From Gracilibacillus orientalis (lineage in GTDB: Bacteria > Bacillota > Bacilli > Bacillales > Amphibacillaceae): DNA of 64,000 nt. Of this stretch, positions 17,476 through 27,949 are shown piece by piece. The number at the start of each line of letters is the position of its first letter. The stretch's first letter is position 1. The stretch spans positions 1-64,000 of the forward strand of contig NZ_FOTR01000013.1 of NCBI RefSeq assembly GCF_900114645.1, in the 5' to 3' direction. The position numbers and the translations under genes were made by a program. The notes beneath the pieces are model-generated. The model ran no database searches. It worked only from the letters and a program-made list of their open reading frames with translations, and was not told where the DNA came from.

Positions 17476-17582
17476 AGCTTCCCCCAACCAATCTATATCC
17501 AATGTAAGTTTGTCATTACAACCCAATATAACACTATTAGATCGAATAATAAAGAATAGTTTGTCTCTTTTGAATTTTAGTA

Positions 17583-19901
17583 CTAGGATGAATAATTTGC
17601 TGTCATATCATCCGATGCTTGGCTTTGTAAAACAGTTCTAGGTTTTGAGCCTTCATATGGACCTACAATCCCTCTATCTTCCATCGCATCTATCAATCGA
17701 GCTGCACGCGTATAACCTACCCGGAAACGCCTTTGTAGCATGGATACACTGGCGGTTTGCATCTCTAGTACTAATTGTACCGCGTCGTCAAACAAGTCAT
17801 CATCCACTTCTTGTACCACTTCTGTTTCTTCTTCCGGAATCATTTCTTCTTGATATTGTGCCTTTTGTTGTTCCACACAATGATCCACAACTCGTTCTAC
17901 TTCTTCATCAGAAAGGAAGGCTCCTTGAATACGGACAGGTTTTGACAATCCGACCGGAATAAAGAGCATATCCCCTCGACCTAATAGCTTTTCTGCACCA
18001 CCAGAATCAAGGATTGTTCTTGAATCTGTTTGTGATGATACACTAAAGGCGATTCGTGACGGAATATTTGCCTTGATCACACCGGTAATAACGTCAACAG
18101 ATGGGCGTTGAGTTGCTATAATTAAATGAATACCAGCTGCACGTGCCATTTGTGCCAGTCTAGTGATTGCATCTTCTACTTCATTTGAAGCGACCATCAT
18201 CAAGTCAGCTAATTCATCTACAAGTACAAGAATATACGGAAGTTGTGGTTGCTGATCTTCTTCGGCAGCATTATGACGCTTAATATATTCATTATATCCT
18301 TCTATATTTCTAGTACCACTCTCTGAGAACAAGTCATAGCGTCTTTCCATTTCAGATACTACTTTTTTTAACGCCCTTGAAGCTTTTTTAGGATCAGTCA
18401 CTACTGGTGTAAGTAAATGAGGAATACCATTATATACATTCAGCTCTACTTTTTTAGGGTCGATCATCATCATCTTTACTTCATGCGGTTTTGCTCGCAT
18501 CAAAACACTGGTAATAATGCCATTAATACAAACACTTTTACCACTGCCTGTCGCACCTGCAACCAATAGGTGTGGCATTTTATTTAATTCTGCAATCACA
18601 GATTCACCAGCAATATCCTTCCCTAAAGCAAAAGCTAACTTGTTCTGAATATGATTCTTTTTCGTTTCCATCACTTCACGTAATGTGACCATTGCTGTTT
18701 CTTCATTCGGCACTTCTATTCCAACTGCTGATTTTCCTGGAATAGGTGCTTCAATACGAATATCCTTAGCAGCTAAAGCAAGTGCTAAATCATCATTTAA
18801 ATTAACGATTTTACTGACTTTAACACCTGCTTCAGGGTATACTTCATATTTCGTTACGGATGGACCAACATGGACTTTGGTAACACGAGCCTTCACACCA
18901 AAACTTTGGAACGTTTTTTCTAACTTGCGAACAACTCGTTGTATATGCGTTTTATCTTGTTGCTTACCAAAGTTTTTAGGAAGCTCTAATATATTCATTA
19001 ATGGTAATTGATAGTCCTGATTCTCAAATTCTGTTGTTGGTAATTGAGCTGACTCAGATTCATCCCATTTGTCTTGTTTTTCTTCTTCTTTGTCTTCTAA
19101 CTCTTTTGCATCTATTGTCTCTACATGTTCATTATTATCCTGGTCCATCACTTCTAAATCTTCATTTGCATATGCAATAGCTGGAAGTTCACTATCATTG
19201 TTATCCTGGTCACTCTCAAGTAAAACATCATTATCTTCTTCTTTTGTTTCTGTTACTGTTTCTTTTCGTTGTTCTTTCCATTCTACAAATCGTTGTTTAC
19301 TGTGTTGTAATTTTTCTTGTAATTTATGAAAAATAGTTGAGAATAAATCTCCGATTGATAGATTAAAAAATACAATAATCCCTACTAACATCATAAATGC
19401 CGCAACAATCATTGCACCATCACTTGAAAATAGAAAATAGCTAACTCCAAACATGATTGCAGCAAACATGCCGCCACCCAAATAGGCAGAAGTACGCTCA
19501 CCCTGGATATAATCTTTAAAAAAGGTAAAGCTTTGACCAGTAATAGAAGGATAGTTAGCTGGCTGTGAAAACGCTTCTTGAAATGTAAGAATATGTGTCA
19601 TTAATAAAAAACCTGCCAACACCAGATACGTACCTGTCCACTTTCGAGTTGCTAATTTTGGCCACTTTCGTTTCACCATAAGGTAGATACCCACGAATAA
19701 TAAAAATAGTGAAACAATAAAATACCAGGTTCCGAAGAAAAAACGAAAGACATTTTCTAGTAGAGATGAAATAGCCCCATCACTAATCAACGTTGCGCCA
19801 CTTCCAAAAATCGCCAAAAACACTAATAATAAACCTAATAATTCCTTCTTTATATTATTTTTTAATGGTTGTTTTTTCCTTCTTTTTTTTCTTTTTGCCA
19901 T
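17583..19901 (-). CDS. ftsK: DNA translocase FtsK/SpoIIIE
   Basis: A 772-residue membrane-anchored ATPase that pumps chromosomal DNA across division or sporulation septa. It begins with a very basic stretch ([11 protein letters not shown]), then about four transmembrane helices (30-195), an acidic Gln/Asp-rich linker, a RecA-like motor with [12 protein letters not shown] Walker A and [12 protein letters not shown] Walker B, and a C-terminal winged-helix gamma domain ([11 protein letters not shown]) that reads orientation motifs. ATG 19901 follows GAGGAG. Downstream of tepA/ylzJ as in B. subtilis, where the product is SpoIIIE. Confidence 0.96.
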   Translation of the reverse strand: MAKRKKRRKKQPLKNNIKKELLGLLLVFLAIFGSGATLISDGAISSLLENVFRFFFGTWYFIVSLFLLFVGIYLMVKRKWPKLATRKWTGTYLVLAGFLLMTHILTFQEAFSQPANYPSITGQSFTFFKDYIQGERTSAYLGGGMFAAIMFGVSYFLFSSDGAMIVAAFMMLVGIIVFFNLSIGDLFSTIFHKLQEKLQHSKQRFVEWKEQRKETVTETKEEDNDVLLESDQDNNDSELPAIAYANEDLEVMDQDNNEHVETIDAKELEDKEEEKQDKWDESESAQLPTTEFENQDYQLPLMNILELPKNFGKQQDKTHIQRVVRKLEKTFQSFGVKARVTKVHVGPSVTKYEVYPEAGVKVSKIVNLNDDLALALAAKDIRIEAPIPGKSAVGIEVPNEETAMVTLREVMETKKNHIQNKLAFALGKDIAGESVIAELNKMPHLLVAGATGSGKSVCINGIITSVLMRAKPHEVKMMMIDPKKVELNVYNGIPHLLTPVVTDPKKASRALKKVVSEMERRYDLFSESGTRNIEGYNEYIKRHNAAEEDQQPQLPYILVLVDELADLMMVASNEVEDAITRLAQMARAAGIHLIIATQRPSVDVITGVIKANIPSRIAFSVSSQTDSRTILDSGGAEKLLGRGDMLFIPVGLSKPVRIQGAFLSDEEVERVVDHCVEQQKAQYQEEMIPEEETEVVQEVDDDLFDDAVQLVLEMQTASVSMLQRRFRVGYTRAARLIDAMEDRGIVGPYEGSKPRTVLQSQASDDMTANYSS

Positions 19902-19954
19902 ATAAACACTCCTCAAATCCCTAGACATTACTTTCACTGTAAATATGTATGAAA

Positions 19955-19981
19955 TACCCTTGCTGATTGTTAGCAAGGGTG
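19955..19981 (-). terminator. terminator after ylzJ
   Basis: ACCCTTGCT, 7-nt loop, AGCAAGGGT then ATTTCAT on the minus strand, about 60 nt beyond ylzJ; separates it from ftsK. Confidence 0.65.
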
Positions 19982-20040
19982 TCTAAATAGCTCTATTCTC
20001 ATTTCTATTATAGCATAGAATCCAAAATAGAACGAATATT

Positions 20041-20262
20041 CTATTGGGTATTTTCACTACTTGAAATAATCGTACCTGGAGAAAAGTGTTCAGCTAAATA
20101 ATCGTTTGGATTTGTAGATAATAATTGTACAATACGCATATCGCCGTTTTCTAACCTTTGGATACAACATGATTTATTTTGATAGTTGATAAATTCAAAT
20201 TGTTGGTAATCTTTTTCGGTATAATGAATATCCTCATAACTAAGTGGTGTATATAATATCAT
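20041..20262 (-). CDS. ylzJ: YlzJ-like conserved protein
   Basis: A 73-residue conserved Bacillaceae protein beginning [12 protein letters not shown], the typical start of the family. It has no known function or motif. Its start overlaps the tepA stop by 4 nt, so it is translated from the tepA message. Confidence 0.8.
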   Translation of the reverse strand: MILYTPLSYEDIHYTEKDYQQFEFINYQNKSCCIQRLENGDMRIVQLLSTNPNDYLAEHFSPGTIISSSENTQ

Positions 20263-20978
20263 TGGATCAGCTCCTGAGAATCCTTTTTGCTTCCAATTAA
20301 TTCATTCAATTTCGACATTGCTCCACTTATACCGCCAACCTCATTGATTAAACCATACTTAACAGCATCTTGTCCGACTACATTTGTTCCAATATCTCTA
20401 GTTAAATTTCCTTTTTCGAACATTAATTCTTTCAATTTTTCTTCTTTGATATTAGAATGAGCCGTTACAAATTGAAGAACACGTTCCTGCATTTTGTCAA
20501 TATATTCAAATGTTTGTGGAACACCAATAACAAGACCTGTAAGCCGAATTGGATGAATTGTCATGGTTGCCGATGGAGTTATAAAAGAATAATCGGTTGA
20601 CACAGATATAGGTACACCAATTGAGTGACCTCCTCCTAATACGACTGAAACAGTCGGTTTAGATAATGATGCAATCATTTCTGATAAAGCAAGACCTGCT
20701 TCGACATCACCACCAACTGTATTTAAAACCACGACTAATCCCTCTATCTTAGGATTCTGTTCAATTGCAATTATTTGAGGAATAAGATGTTCATATTTGG
20801 TTGTTTTATTTTGTGGTGGTAGTTGGACATGTCCTTCCACTTGACCGATGATTGATAATACATGAATATTTGAGTCTGGTGCATTCGGTATGGTGGATTG
20901 CCCTAATTGTTGAATCTTTTCAACAAGTGATGATGACTGTGACTCTTTTTCTTTCGTTTCTTGTTTTTGTTGTTTCAT
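20259..20978 (-). CDS. tepA: ClpP-class protease TepA
   Basis: A 239-residue ClpP-like serine protease without an obvious signal peptide. A polar N-terminus is followed by a crotonase-like fold with [14 protein letters not shown], the nucleophile in GGHSIG and the histidine in TIHPIR. TepA is described as a germination or translocation-associated protease in B. subtilis. The SD AAAGGGG precedes the ATG. In B. subtilis ribonuclease J2 (rnjB) sits between dapA and tepA; here it is absent and only 178 nt separates them. Confidence 0.9.
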   Translation of the reverse strand: MKQQKQETKEKESQSSSLVEKIQQLGQSTIPNAPDSNIHVLSIIGQVEGHVQLPPQNKTTKYEHLIPQIIAIEQNPKIEGLVVVLNTVGGDVEAGLALSEMIASLSKPTVSVVLGGGHSIGVPISVSTDYSFITPSATMTIHPIRLTGLVIGVPQTFEYIDKMQERVLQFVTAHSNIKEEKLKELMFEKGNLTRDIGTNVVGQDAVKYGLINEVGGISGAMSKLNELIGSKKDSQELIQ

Positions 20979-21108
20979 ACCTAATTACCCCTTTACTTCA
21001 TAGTAGTAATTAGTATGAACCAGCTTGCTTATTTCATTCTGTGAACATTAACAGTTATAAAAAGTGTTGCTTATGTATAGTTTATATTAAGGATAGTATT
21101 ATATCCAC

Positions 21109-21145
21109 AAAAAGAACCCGTTTCACATAGATAGAAACGAGTCCA
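21109..21145 (-). terminator. dapA terminator
   Basis: GACTCGTTTC/GAAACGGGTTC stem followed by TTTTTGTGG on the minus strand, just past the dapA stop. Confidence 0.85.
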
Positions 21146-21156
21146 TATAATAATCG

Positions 21157-22029
21157 TTATTGGAATGATTCAATTACTCTAAACAGATTTTGTTCTTCAA
21201 ATGGCGATAACGGTACTAACGGTAAACGAACAGAGCCTACTTCAATTTGTTGATATTTTAAGGCAGACTTGACTGGTGAAGGAGATGGTGCCATAAATAA
21301 TGCACGCATAATAGGAAGTAACTTACGATGAAGTCGACTTGCTTCATCCACTTTACCTTGTTCGAATAACTCAATCATTGCTTTCATCTCTTTTCCAATA
21401 ATATGGGAAGAAACAGAAACAATACCTGAACCACCAATAGAACGAATTGGTAAGGTTAATGAATCATCACCACTATAAACAGAGAAACCATCATCCACTT
21501 GTTCAAGTATAGAAGCAATTCCGTCCAGATCACCAGTAGAATCTTTTACCGCTACAATGTTATCGATTTGTGATAAGGCCACAACCGTTTCCACATTCAA
21601 GCGCACGACTGCTCTTGATGGAATATTGTACAACATAATTGGTAATTGGGTCTCTTGAGCAATCGCTAGATAATGTTGATATAACCCTTCTTGATTCGGC
21701 TTATTATAATATGGAGTTACAACTAACGCTCCATCTACTCCTATTTGTTCTGCTTCTTTGGTTAGATCGATCGAAGCCTGTGTATTATTACTTCCCGTTC
21801 CAGCAATAATAGGTACTCGACCATCGACTACTTTAACCACATGTTTAAATAAAGATATTTTTTCATCATGACTTAATGTCGGAGATTCGCCCGTTGTACC
21901 TGCTACAACAAGTCCCTCTGATCCAGTGGCAATTAAATGTTCTATTAATTGCGTCGTTATATTTAAATCGATACGATTATTTTCATCAAAAGGTGTCACC
22001 ATTGCAGTTAACAATCTTCCGAAATCCAT
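21157..22029 (-). CDS. dapA: 4-hydroxy-tetrahydrodipicolinate synthase
   Basis: A 290-residue TIM-barrel aldolase condensing pyruvate with aspartate semialdehyde, the first step committed to dipicolinate, diaminopimelate and lysine. VAGTTGESPTLSHDEK, the YYNKPNQEG loop with the catalytic-triad Tyr, and the Schiff-base lysine in VAVKDSTGDL are present. Last gene of the dpaA-dpaB-asd-dapG-dapA series. AAAGGAGATGG precedes the ATG. A 63-codon frame overlapping the dapG-dapA gap has a TTG start without SD and is not believed. Confidence 0.97.
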   Translation of the reverse strand: MDFGRLLTAMVTPFDENNRIDLNITTQLIEHLIATGSEGLVVAGTTGESPTLSHDEKISLFKHVVKVVDGRVPIIAGTGSNNTQASIDLTKEAEQIGVDGALVVTPYYNKPNQEGLYQHYLAIAQETQLPIMLYNIPSRAVVRLNVETVVALSQIDNIVAVKDSTGDLDGIASILEQVDDGFSVYSGDDSLTLPIRSIGGSGIVSVSSHIIGKEMKAMIELFEQGKVDEASRLHRKLLPIMRALFMAPSPSPVKSALKYQQIEVGSVRLPLVPLSPFEEQNLFRVIESFQ

Positions 22030-22206
22030 AATGTCACCATCTCCTTTCCAATCTCCTTCACCTTATTAGCAATTGCTAAACATTTAATATTTATTTTCGC
22101 TTCATGTATTGCCTTTTTTTTACAATATAGCTCATATATAGAAAAATGGCGAACATAATTATGCCATGAATATACAATTTCATCAATAGAAAACTTCAAA
22201 CATTTA

Positions 22207-23418
22207 TTATTCTAATTGAAATGCTTCATGTAACGCATTAAGTGCTGATTCTAAATGAACGTTTTGAATTAAAACCCATATAGTACGATGACTATCTGCC
22301 GATTGTAAAATCGGTATTTTATTACTAGTTAATGTCTGGACAATTTTGGATGTAACACCAGGCACACCTGACATTCCTGCTCCGACTAAAGAAATCTTCG
22401 CACAATCTTTCGTAATAATTGGTTGAAGGTTCAATGTTTCTAAGACTTGCCTAGCTAAATTCTCATCTCGTTCAAATATGGTATATATAACACCATTAGG
22501 TGATATATTGATGAAATCGACGGAAATCCCCGCTTCAGCCATCGCTTTAAATACTTTAACATGTAATTGTTGCGGCTCTTTAGCCTCTTGAATTTTTATT
22601 TGAGTAATTTTATTTACATATGCAATCCCTGTAGCCAATCGATCATGTACACTTTCAGAAAAACCTGTTTCAGAAACATTTGTAATAAGTGTTCCTTTAT
22701 CATTCAGTTTTGTAGAACGCACTCTAATGGGAACATTGGCCTGCATTGCAATCTCAACTGCTCGTGGGTGAATAACCTTTGCTCCTTGATAAGCTAAATT
22801 ACATATTTCTGTATATGAAATAGTTTCTAATCTTTGTGCATTGGTAACAATCCGAGGATCTGCTGTCATAATGCCATTTACATCTGTAAATATATCTGCA
22901 TATTCTGCTTGTAAAGCAGCAGCTAATGCAGTGGCAGAGGTATCACTCCCACCCCTGCCAATGGTTGTTATTTCATCATTCTCCGTTTTCCCTTGAAATC
23001 CAGCTACTACTACTACTTGATGGTCAGTTAAAACTTGATATAAATGATTAGTATCTACTGTTTTAATTTGTGCATTGGAAAAATTGCTAGTCGTAATAAT
23101 TCCAGCTTCTCCACCAGTCATTGCAATAGCATTTATTTGATGCTCCAGTAGATCATGCGAGAAAACTGTCGCAGATATTGTTTCGCCACAGGATAATAAT
23201 AAATCTTTCTCCTTATTACTTAAAATGGAATGATTTCCATCAATCAATGATAATAAAGCATCGGTCGAATAAGGCTCTGGGTACCGACCCATCGCTGAAA
23301 CAACTACAACTACTTTATAGCCTTCACTTAATGCTTCCTTGATATGACGAATAGCATATTCTCTGGATTCTTTATTTTTAACAGACGTGCCACCAAACTT
23401 TTGAACCAATACCCGCAT
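22207..23418 (-). CDS. dapG: aspartokinase I
   Basis: A 403-residue aspartate kinase phosphorylating aspartate for the lysine/dipicolinate/threonine branches. It has the VQKFGGTSV nucleotide signature, TIGRGGSDTSATALAAAL, and two C-terminal ACT domains (about 260-400) for feedback control. The gene between asd and dapA in bacilli is the diaminopimelate-sensitive DapG. It starts 13 nt after asd. Confidence 0.95.
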   Translation of the reverse strand: MRVLVQKFGGTSVKNKESREYAIRHIKEALSEGYKVVVVVSAMGRYPEPYSTDALLSLIDGNHSILSNKEKDLLLSCGETISATVFSHDLLEHQINAIAMTGGEAGIITTSNFSNAQIKTVDTNHLYQVLTDHQVVVVAGFQGKTENDEITTIGRGGSDTSATALAAALQAEYADIFTDVNGIMTADPRIVTNAQRLETISYTEICNLAYQGAKVIHPRAVEIAMQANVPIRVRSTKLNDKGTLITNVSETGFSESVHDRLATGIAYVNKITQIKIQEAKEPQQLHVKVFKAMAEAGISVDFINISPNGVIYTIFERDENLARQVLETLNLQPIITKDCAKISLVGAGMSGVPGVTSKIVQTLTSNKIPILQSADSHRTIWVLIQNVHLESALNALHEAFQLE

Positions 23419-23431
23419 GATCCCACCTCAT

Positions 23432-24484
23432 TTATTTATTGAGCCAGTTATTTTTTGCTAAAGACTCAGCAATTTGTACGGAATTCCAAGCAGCTCCTTT
23501 TAATAAGTTATCAGAGACTACCCATAAATGGAATCCTTTCTCATTATCTAAATCTTTTCGGATGCGGCCTACAAATACATCACATTTACCTGCTGCTTCT
23601 AATGGTGTTGGATATACCTGATTAGCTGGATCATCCTCTAAAACAATACCATCCGCATTCCTAATCGCTTCTTTGAACTGATCAACGGTTACACCATCTT
23701 TATCAACTTCCACATAGACACTTTCTGCATGGGATGTAAAGAGTGGTAATCGTACACAAGTTGCTGCAACCTGAATAGATTCATCATGCATAATTTTCTT
23801 CGTTTCATTTATCATTTTTATTTCTTCAAATGTGTATCCATTTTCTTGGAATACATCAATTTGTGGTAATGCATTAAAAGCAATCGGGTAATGATGCTTC
23901 TCTCCAGATACTGGTAATAATTCTGGCTTTAATTCTTCACCTTCTAAAAATGCCTTAGACTGTGAATGTAATTCTTCAACTGCTTCATTTCCGGCTCCTG
24001 ATACTGCTTGATATGTGGAAACAATTACTCTGGACATACCAAATTGATCTTGAACTGGTTTAAGAGCAGCTACCATTTGGATTGTTGAACAATTTGGATT
24101 TGCAATAATTCCATTATGCTTCTGGATATCCTCCTCATTCACTTCCGGTACCACAAGTGGTACTTCAGGATCCATTCGGAATGCACTTGTGTTATCAACA
24201 GCAACCGCACCACGTTTTACTGCTTCTGGTGCTAATTTTTTAGACACTGATCCACCAGCAGAAAACAGGGCAATATCTACTCCTTCAAAGCTTTCCGGAG
24301 TAGCTTCTTGCACCGTATATGATTTACCTTGAAAGTCCATTTCCTTTCCTGCTGAACGTTTAGAAGATAATAACAGTAATTCATTGATTGGAAAGTTCTT
24401 TTTATCCAAAGTTTCTAGCATTTTTGCTCCTACTGCACCAGTAGCACCTACTACTGCTACATTATATTGTTGTCCTGTTGCCAT
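23432..24484 (-). CDS. asd: aspartate-semialdehyde dehydrogenase
   Basis: 350 residues. Reduces aspartyl phosphate to the semialdehyde with NADPH. GATGAVG at the N-terminus and the catalytic cysteine in NPNCSTIQM are visible, as is the GEKHHYP segment with an active-site His. It lies between dpaB and dapG, so the spore operon also supplies the precursor of dipicolinate. Confidence 0.97.
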   Translation of the reverse strand: MATGQQYNVAVVGATGAVGAKMLETLDKKNFPINELLLLSSKRSAGKEMDFQGKSYTVQEATPESFEGVDIALFSAGGSVSKKLAPEAVKRGAVAVDNTSAFRMDPEVPLVVPEVNEEDIQKHNGIIANPNCSTIQMVAALKPVQDQFGMSRVIVSTYQAVSGAGNEAVEELHSQSKAFLEGEELKPELLPVSGEKHHYPIAFNALPQIDVFQENGYTFEEIKMINETKKIMHDESIQVAATCVRLPLFTSHAESVYVEVDKDGVTVDQFKEAIRNADGIVLEDDPANQVYPTPLEAAGKCDVFVGRIRKDLDNEKGFHLWVVSDNLLKGAAWNSVQIAESLAKNNWLNK

Positions 24485-24578
24485 GTTTATTTGTCTCCTT
24501 CCATTTGCTTCAATGTTTAATTTGATATCTTTTTTATCATAACATATTATCGAGTATTCTTTAATTATTTCATCATAA

Positions 24579-25169
24579 TTACTTGTTTCTTTCTATAACT
24601 ACGGGCTGAATCTGCTTATATTCAAGTGCTTCCTTTACTGTTTCCGGAATTAATGTCATATCTGATACCATTGAATTTGGTTTTTTTATTGGATCGTCCT
24701 GACCAAATGGTACGAAATATATCAGCTTAGTAGACATCAACCGCATTAAATTAACGCCATTTAAGCCTAATGCATCATTAGTTGAAACACCAATTACAAC
24801 TGGATTTCCATTTCTAATCGTTGCTTTTGTTGCCATCAAAACAGGGCCATCCGTTATAGCATTTGCGAGACGACTCATGGAATTACCTGTTAAAGGTGCT
24901 AATAGCATAACATCTAGCGGCTCAACCGGTCCTAACGGTTCCGCATCTACAATAGTTGTAATCGGTTCTCTACCTGTAATTTCACGAACACGGGCCATAT
25001 GATCGTCAGCTTTACCGAATTTACTGTCAGTATCTTTAAATGTATATGAAACAACTGGGACTAATTCAGCACCTAACTCAATCAGTTTCTCCATTTGTGG
25101 ATAAACAGCTGCATAAGTACAATGTGATCCAGTTAAACCAAATCCAATCTTTTTCCCTTTTAAATCCAC
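24579..25169 (-). CDS. dpaB: dipicolinate synthase subunit B
   Basis: A 196-residue flavoprotein-like subunit (SpoVFB) that with DpaA makes dipicolinic acid for the spore core. [11 protein letters not shown] and [22 protein letters not shown] are typical. It starts with GTG 25169 behind ATAGGAGG. It is in the same reading frame as dpaA, separated by a single TAA and 33 open codons. The mother-cell sigma-K promoter upstream of dpaA should serve both. Confidence 0.95.
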   Translation of the reverse strand: MDLKGKKIGFGLTGSHCTYAAVYPQMEKLIELGAELVPVVSYTFKDTDSKFGKADDHMARVREITGREPITTIVDAEPLGPVEPLDVMLLAPLTGNSMSRLANAITDGPVLMATKATIRNGNPVVIGVSTNDALGLNGVNLMRLMSTKLIYFVPFGQDDPIKKPNSMVSDMTLIPETVKEALEYKQIQPVVIERNK

Positions 25170-25268
25170 TAAAATACCTCCTATACTTATATTCTTGTTA
25201 CAGAACCACAGGGCTAGCCAATTTGGGCTTACGTTATATGCCCAGTATATGCCTAGCTCATCTGTGTG

Positions 25269-26153
25269 TTACTTTAAGGAGGTGAATAGTATCTTAGCAA
25301 TACGATCAGCTAAAATTTCACCAGCTGTTGTCGGAGCTACCATTCCTGGTAAACCTAAAGCATGTATAGCTTTTATGCCTCTGGTTTTCGCGTATTCAAA
25401 ATCAATTCCACCTGGTTTGGATGCTAAATCGATAATAATCGCTTGGTTATTCATTTTTTCAATTAATGATTTATCTACTACTTTTGCAGGAATCGTATTG
25501 ATTAAAATTTGACATTCATCCATATAATTCTTTGCTTGGTCCAAAGAATACGCTCCCCATCTTCTTTGATAAACACGCGCCAAATCGGTTTCTTCCTTAG
25601 AAATAACAGCTACATTAGCTCCGAGACCAGCAAAACTATTAGCTGTTGTTTCACCAACTCGCCCATAACCAAAAATGAATACATTAGCATGGTGGATAGT
25701 GAAATCAGTATGTTGAATAGCAAGCATAATAGCTCCTTCAGCAGTTGGAATTGAATTATAAATAGCAACATCATTTCTTTCCATCAATTTGATTAGCTTC
25801 AATTTATTGTTTTCAATATGCTGATCCAGTTTTTGATTGGATATTCCAGTGAACACGACACAATTTTCTGGTAATCCCTGAAACCATGTTTCTGTTAATT
25901 GTATTTTCTCATTAGAGAACATTGTTTCGACGTAGCCTTCATCATCTATACCTGTAATTGGTAAAATGATACCATCTAATTTAGATGTATCTAAATTCTC
26001 GATTGTTGATTGCATGACACCTGTATAACTTTGCTCTACTTGTTCAAAACCTAATATTCGAATATTTAATTGATCAATCGTTTTAAGTGCGTGTATTAAA
26101 GGCAAATAACGTGCATCGCCTCCAATGATAGCAATTTGTTTAGTCTTTTGCAT
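25269..26153 (-). CDS. dpaA: dipicolinate synthase subunit A
   Basis: A 294-residue Rossmann-fold dehydrogenase subunit (SpoVFA). It has two nucleotide-binding-like segments, IAIIGGDARY at the N-terminus and VFIFGYGRVGETTA near 165. With DpaB it converts the dapA product to dipicolinate in the mother cell; dipicolinate with calcium gives spores heat resistance. First gene of the operon with a sigma-K promoter about 50-75 nt upstream. The SD GAGGTGA precedes the ATG. Confidence 0.95.
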   Translation of the reverse strand: MQKTKQIAIIGGDARYLPLIHALKTIDQLNIRILGFEQVEQSYTGVMQSTIENLDTSKLDGIILPITGIDDEGYVETMFSNEKIQLTETWFQGLPENCVVFTGISNQKLDQHIENNKLKLIKLMERNDVAIYNSIPTAEGAIMLAIQHTDFTIHHANVFIFGYGRVGETTANSFAGLGANVAVISKEETDLARVYQRRWGAYSLDQAKNYMDECQILINTIPAKVVDKSLIEKMNNQAIIIDLASKPGGIDFEYAKTRGIKAIHALGLPGMVAPTTAGEILADRIAKILFTSLK

Positions 26154-26203
26154 CTTGTCACCTCACCAAATCTCTGTCTAAACAAATAAATCTTATTTAA
26201 AAT

Positions 26204-26231
26204 TATCATATGAAAACACGGAACAGAAGTG
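26204..26231 (-). promoter_or_regulatory. sigma-K promoter of the dipicolinate operon
   Basis: On the minus strand CAC (26231-26229), 16 nt, CATATGATA (26212-26204). This matches the sigma-K pattern AC-N16-CATAnnnTA at every fixed base. spoVF is known to be a sigma-K operon in B. subtilis, so place and pattern agree. Confidence 0.8.
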
Positions 26232-26381
26232 AAGGGGCAAATACCCTAGGAATTACGAAAAGTGCAAAGCGCCCGTACAAACAGGCCCTGAACCGCAATG
26301 GATAACGGAAACACGACGAGGAACGGAATGGAGGTATCTGGAGATAACACTTGTGGTTTTATACCCAGTTCATTACCCTAC

Positions 26382-26412
26382 AAAAAAACGAAGCTTCAAT
26401 TAGCTTCGTTTT
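26382..26412 (-). terminator. ymxH terminator
   Basis: AAAACGAAGCT/AGCTTCGTTTT stem with a T-run on the minus strand, adjoining the ymxH stop. Confidence 0.85.
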
Positions 26413-26652
26413 TCAAACTTCATCTGTTTCTACAATAATCATATCGTCTCCAACTTTTTTGATTTGTTTCCAATCAATCCGTGAATAGGACTCTGACTTT
26501 CTTAATCCGAACATACTGTATTGTGGAATTGTAAAAGATATAATTTGTCCTGTTTTTTCATCGATTTCAAGATCTGATTGACCTAAAACACCCAGTCTGG
26601 ATCCTGTTGTTAAGTCTATCAACTCTTTACTGCTTAAATCATTAAAACGCAT
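26413..26652 (-). CDS. ymxH: PRC-barrel protein YlmC/YmxH
   Basis: A 79-residue beta-rich protein of the YlmC/YmxH family (PRC-barrel). The start is ATG 26652 (MRFNDLSSKEL), 7-8 nt after TGGAGGTG. The upstream in-frame codons overlap mlpA and are not conserved. It resembles sporulation proteins of unknown role. It follows mlpA by 19 nt, as in B. subtilis. Confidence 0.88.
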   Translation of the reverse strand: MRFNDLSSKELIDLTTGSRLGVLGQSDLEIDEKTGQIISFTIPQYSMFGLRKSESYSRIDWKQIKKVGDDMIIVETDEV

Positions 26653-26671
26653 CAATAACACCTCCAATCTG

Positions 26672-27898
26672 TTATTCAGGTGAAATAATGGCAGTTGCCA
26701 CACTATCAGACTGTAGTGTATCGAGAATATATTGAACATCATCTAGTTTCACATCATCAATCTTTTTCATAATATCATCGAGAGAAGGATGGCCCTGTGA
26801 CAATAATTCATTTCTCGCATTTCGGCCCATCTTGCTGTTAGTACTCTCTAGACTTAACATATAAAGTCCTTTTAGTTGTTCTTTACTGTTTTCCCACTCT
26901 TTAGTGGTTAAACCATTCTTTCTTAATTGATCAACGATATGATGAATTTTATCTTGGACAATATACAACTGATTTTTTGCTGTTCCCGCATAAATTGTTA
27001 ACATGCCACTGTCAATAAAAGCGCTATGATAGGAAAAGATTGAGTATGCCATTCCTGTTTTTTCTCTTATTTCTTGAAACAATCTAGAGCTCATACTCCC
27101 ACCTAACACATTATTAACAATCAACATGGCATATTCAAGTTCGTCTTCTATCCGAACACCTTCATATCCTAAACAGAGGTGGGCTTGTTCTGTTTCTTTT
27201 GTTTGTGAAATTTGTTTGGGATGAAATGTAGGTTTGCTTAAATATTTCCTATCAGATAAAGTCTCATTTCTCTGTACTGTAAGAGTTTCTTCCACCGTGT
27301 TAATAAAATTATGATTTGCATTTCCGGCGATCGACACAACGATGTTCTCGGGAATGTATTGATTTTGCAGATAGTGAAGCATATCTTGTTTTGACATCTG
27401 ATTAATAGTAGATTTTGATCCTAATATTGGTTTTGCTATTGGATGTTGTTGATAAGCTGCTTCAGCTAATAAATCATGGATAATATCGTCTGGAGTATCC
27501 TCTGTCATATTTATTTCTTCTAACACTACTTTCTTTTCTCTTTCGATCTCTGTTTGATCAAATGTTGAATGAAGTAGCATGTCTGCTAAAATTTCGATTG
27601 CCAATTCTTTATGAGTATCGAGGACTTTGGCGTAAAAGCAAGTATATTCTTTTGAAGTGAACGCATTAATTTCGCCACCAATGCCATCAAACGCCTCAGC
27701 AATCTCTTGTGGAGTTCGCTTTTCTGTTCCTTTAAATAACATATGCTCAATAAAATGAGATATGCCGTTTAGTTCTGGGTCCTCTTCTCTCGAGCCGGTT
27801 TTGACCCATATACCGATAGTTACCGACCTTACGGAAGTGACTTCTTCCAAAACAATACGCATCCCATTACTGCATTCTTTACGATGTAACAAATCCAA
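26672..27898 (-). CDS. mlpA: M16 zinc peptidase MlpA (YmxG)
   Basis: A processing-peptidase-like zinc protease of about 408 residues. The zinc motif HFIEH with downstream E in the GGEINAFTSKEYTCFYAK region is intact. B. subtilis MlpA/YmxG is linked to protease regulation. It uses TTG: two in-frame TTG codons (27898 and 27892) follow AGGAGG, at 2 and 8 nt; the second has normal spacing and is probably the real start. ylxY, which lies between pnp and this gene in B. subtilis, is absent and a repeat element fills the gap. Confidence 0.92.
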   Translation of the reverse strand: MDLLHRKECSNGMRIVLEEVTSVRSVTIGIWVKTGSREEDPELNGISHFIEHMLFKGTEKRTPQEIAEAFDGIGGEINAFTSKEYTCFYAKVLDTHKELAIEILADMLLHSTFDQTEIEREKKVVLEEINMTEDTPDDIIHDLLAEAAYQQHPIAKPILGSKSTINQMSKQDMLHYLQNQYIPENIVVSIAGNANHNFINTVEETLTVQRNETLSDRKYLSKPTFHPKQISQTKETEQAHLCLGYEGVRIEDELEYAMLIVNNVLGGSMSSRLFQEIREKTGMAYSIFSYHSAFIDSGMLTIYAGTAKNQLYIVQDKIHHIVDQLRKNGLTTKEWENSKEQLKGLYMLSLESTNSKMGRNARNELLSQGHPSLDDIMKKIDDVKLDDVQYILDTLQSDSVATAIISPE

Positions 27899-27949
27899 AT
27901 CCTCCTAAATTCCATGCTATAAGTACCTAAACTAAATCGTAGTAGATAC

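Noticed and set aside
22008-22199. 63-codon minus-strand frame between dapG and dapA
   Set aside because: TTG start without SD, overlaps the dapA SD and start, no recognisable family.
23419-24484. Lysine riboswitch for dapG/asd
   Set aside because: The gaps before dapG and asd are 13 nt and about 95 nt; neither has the lysine aptamer core.
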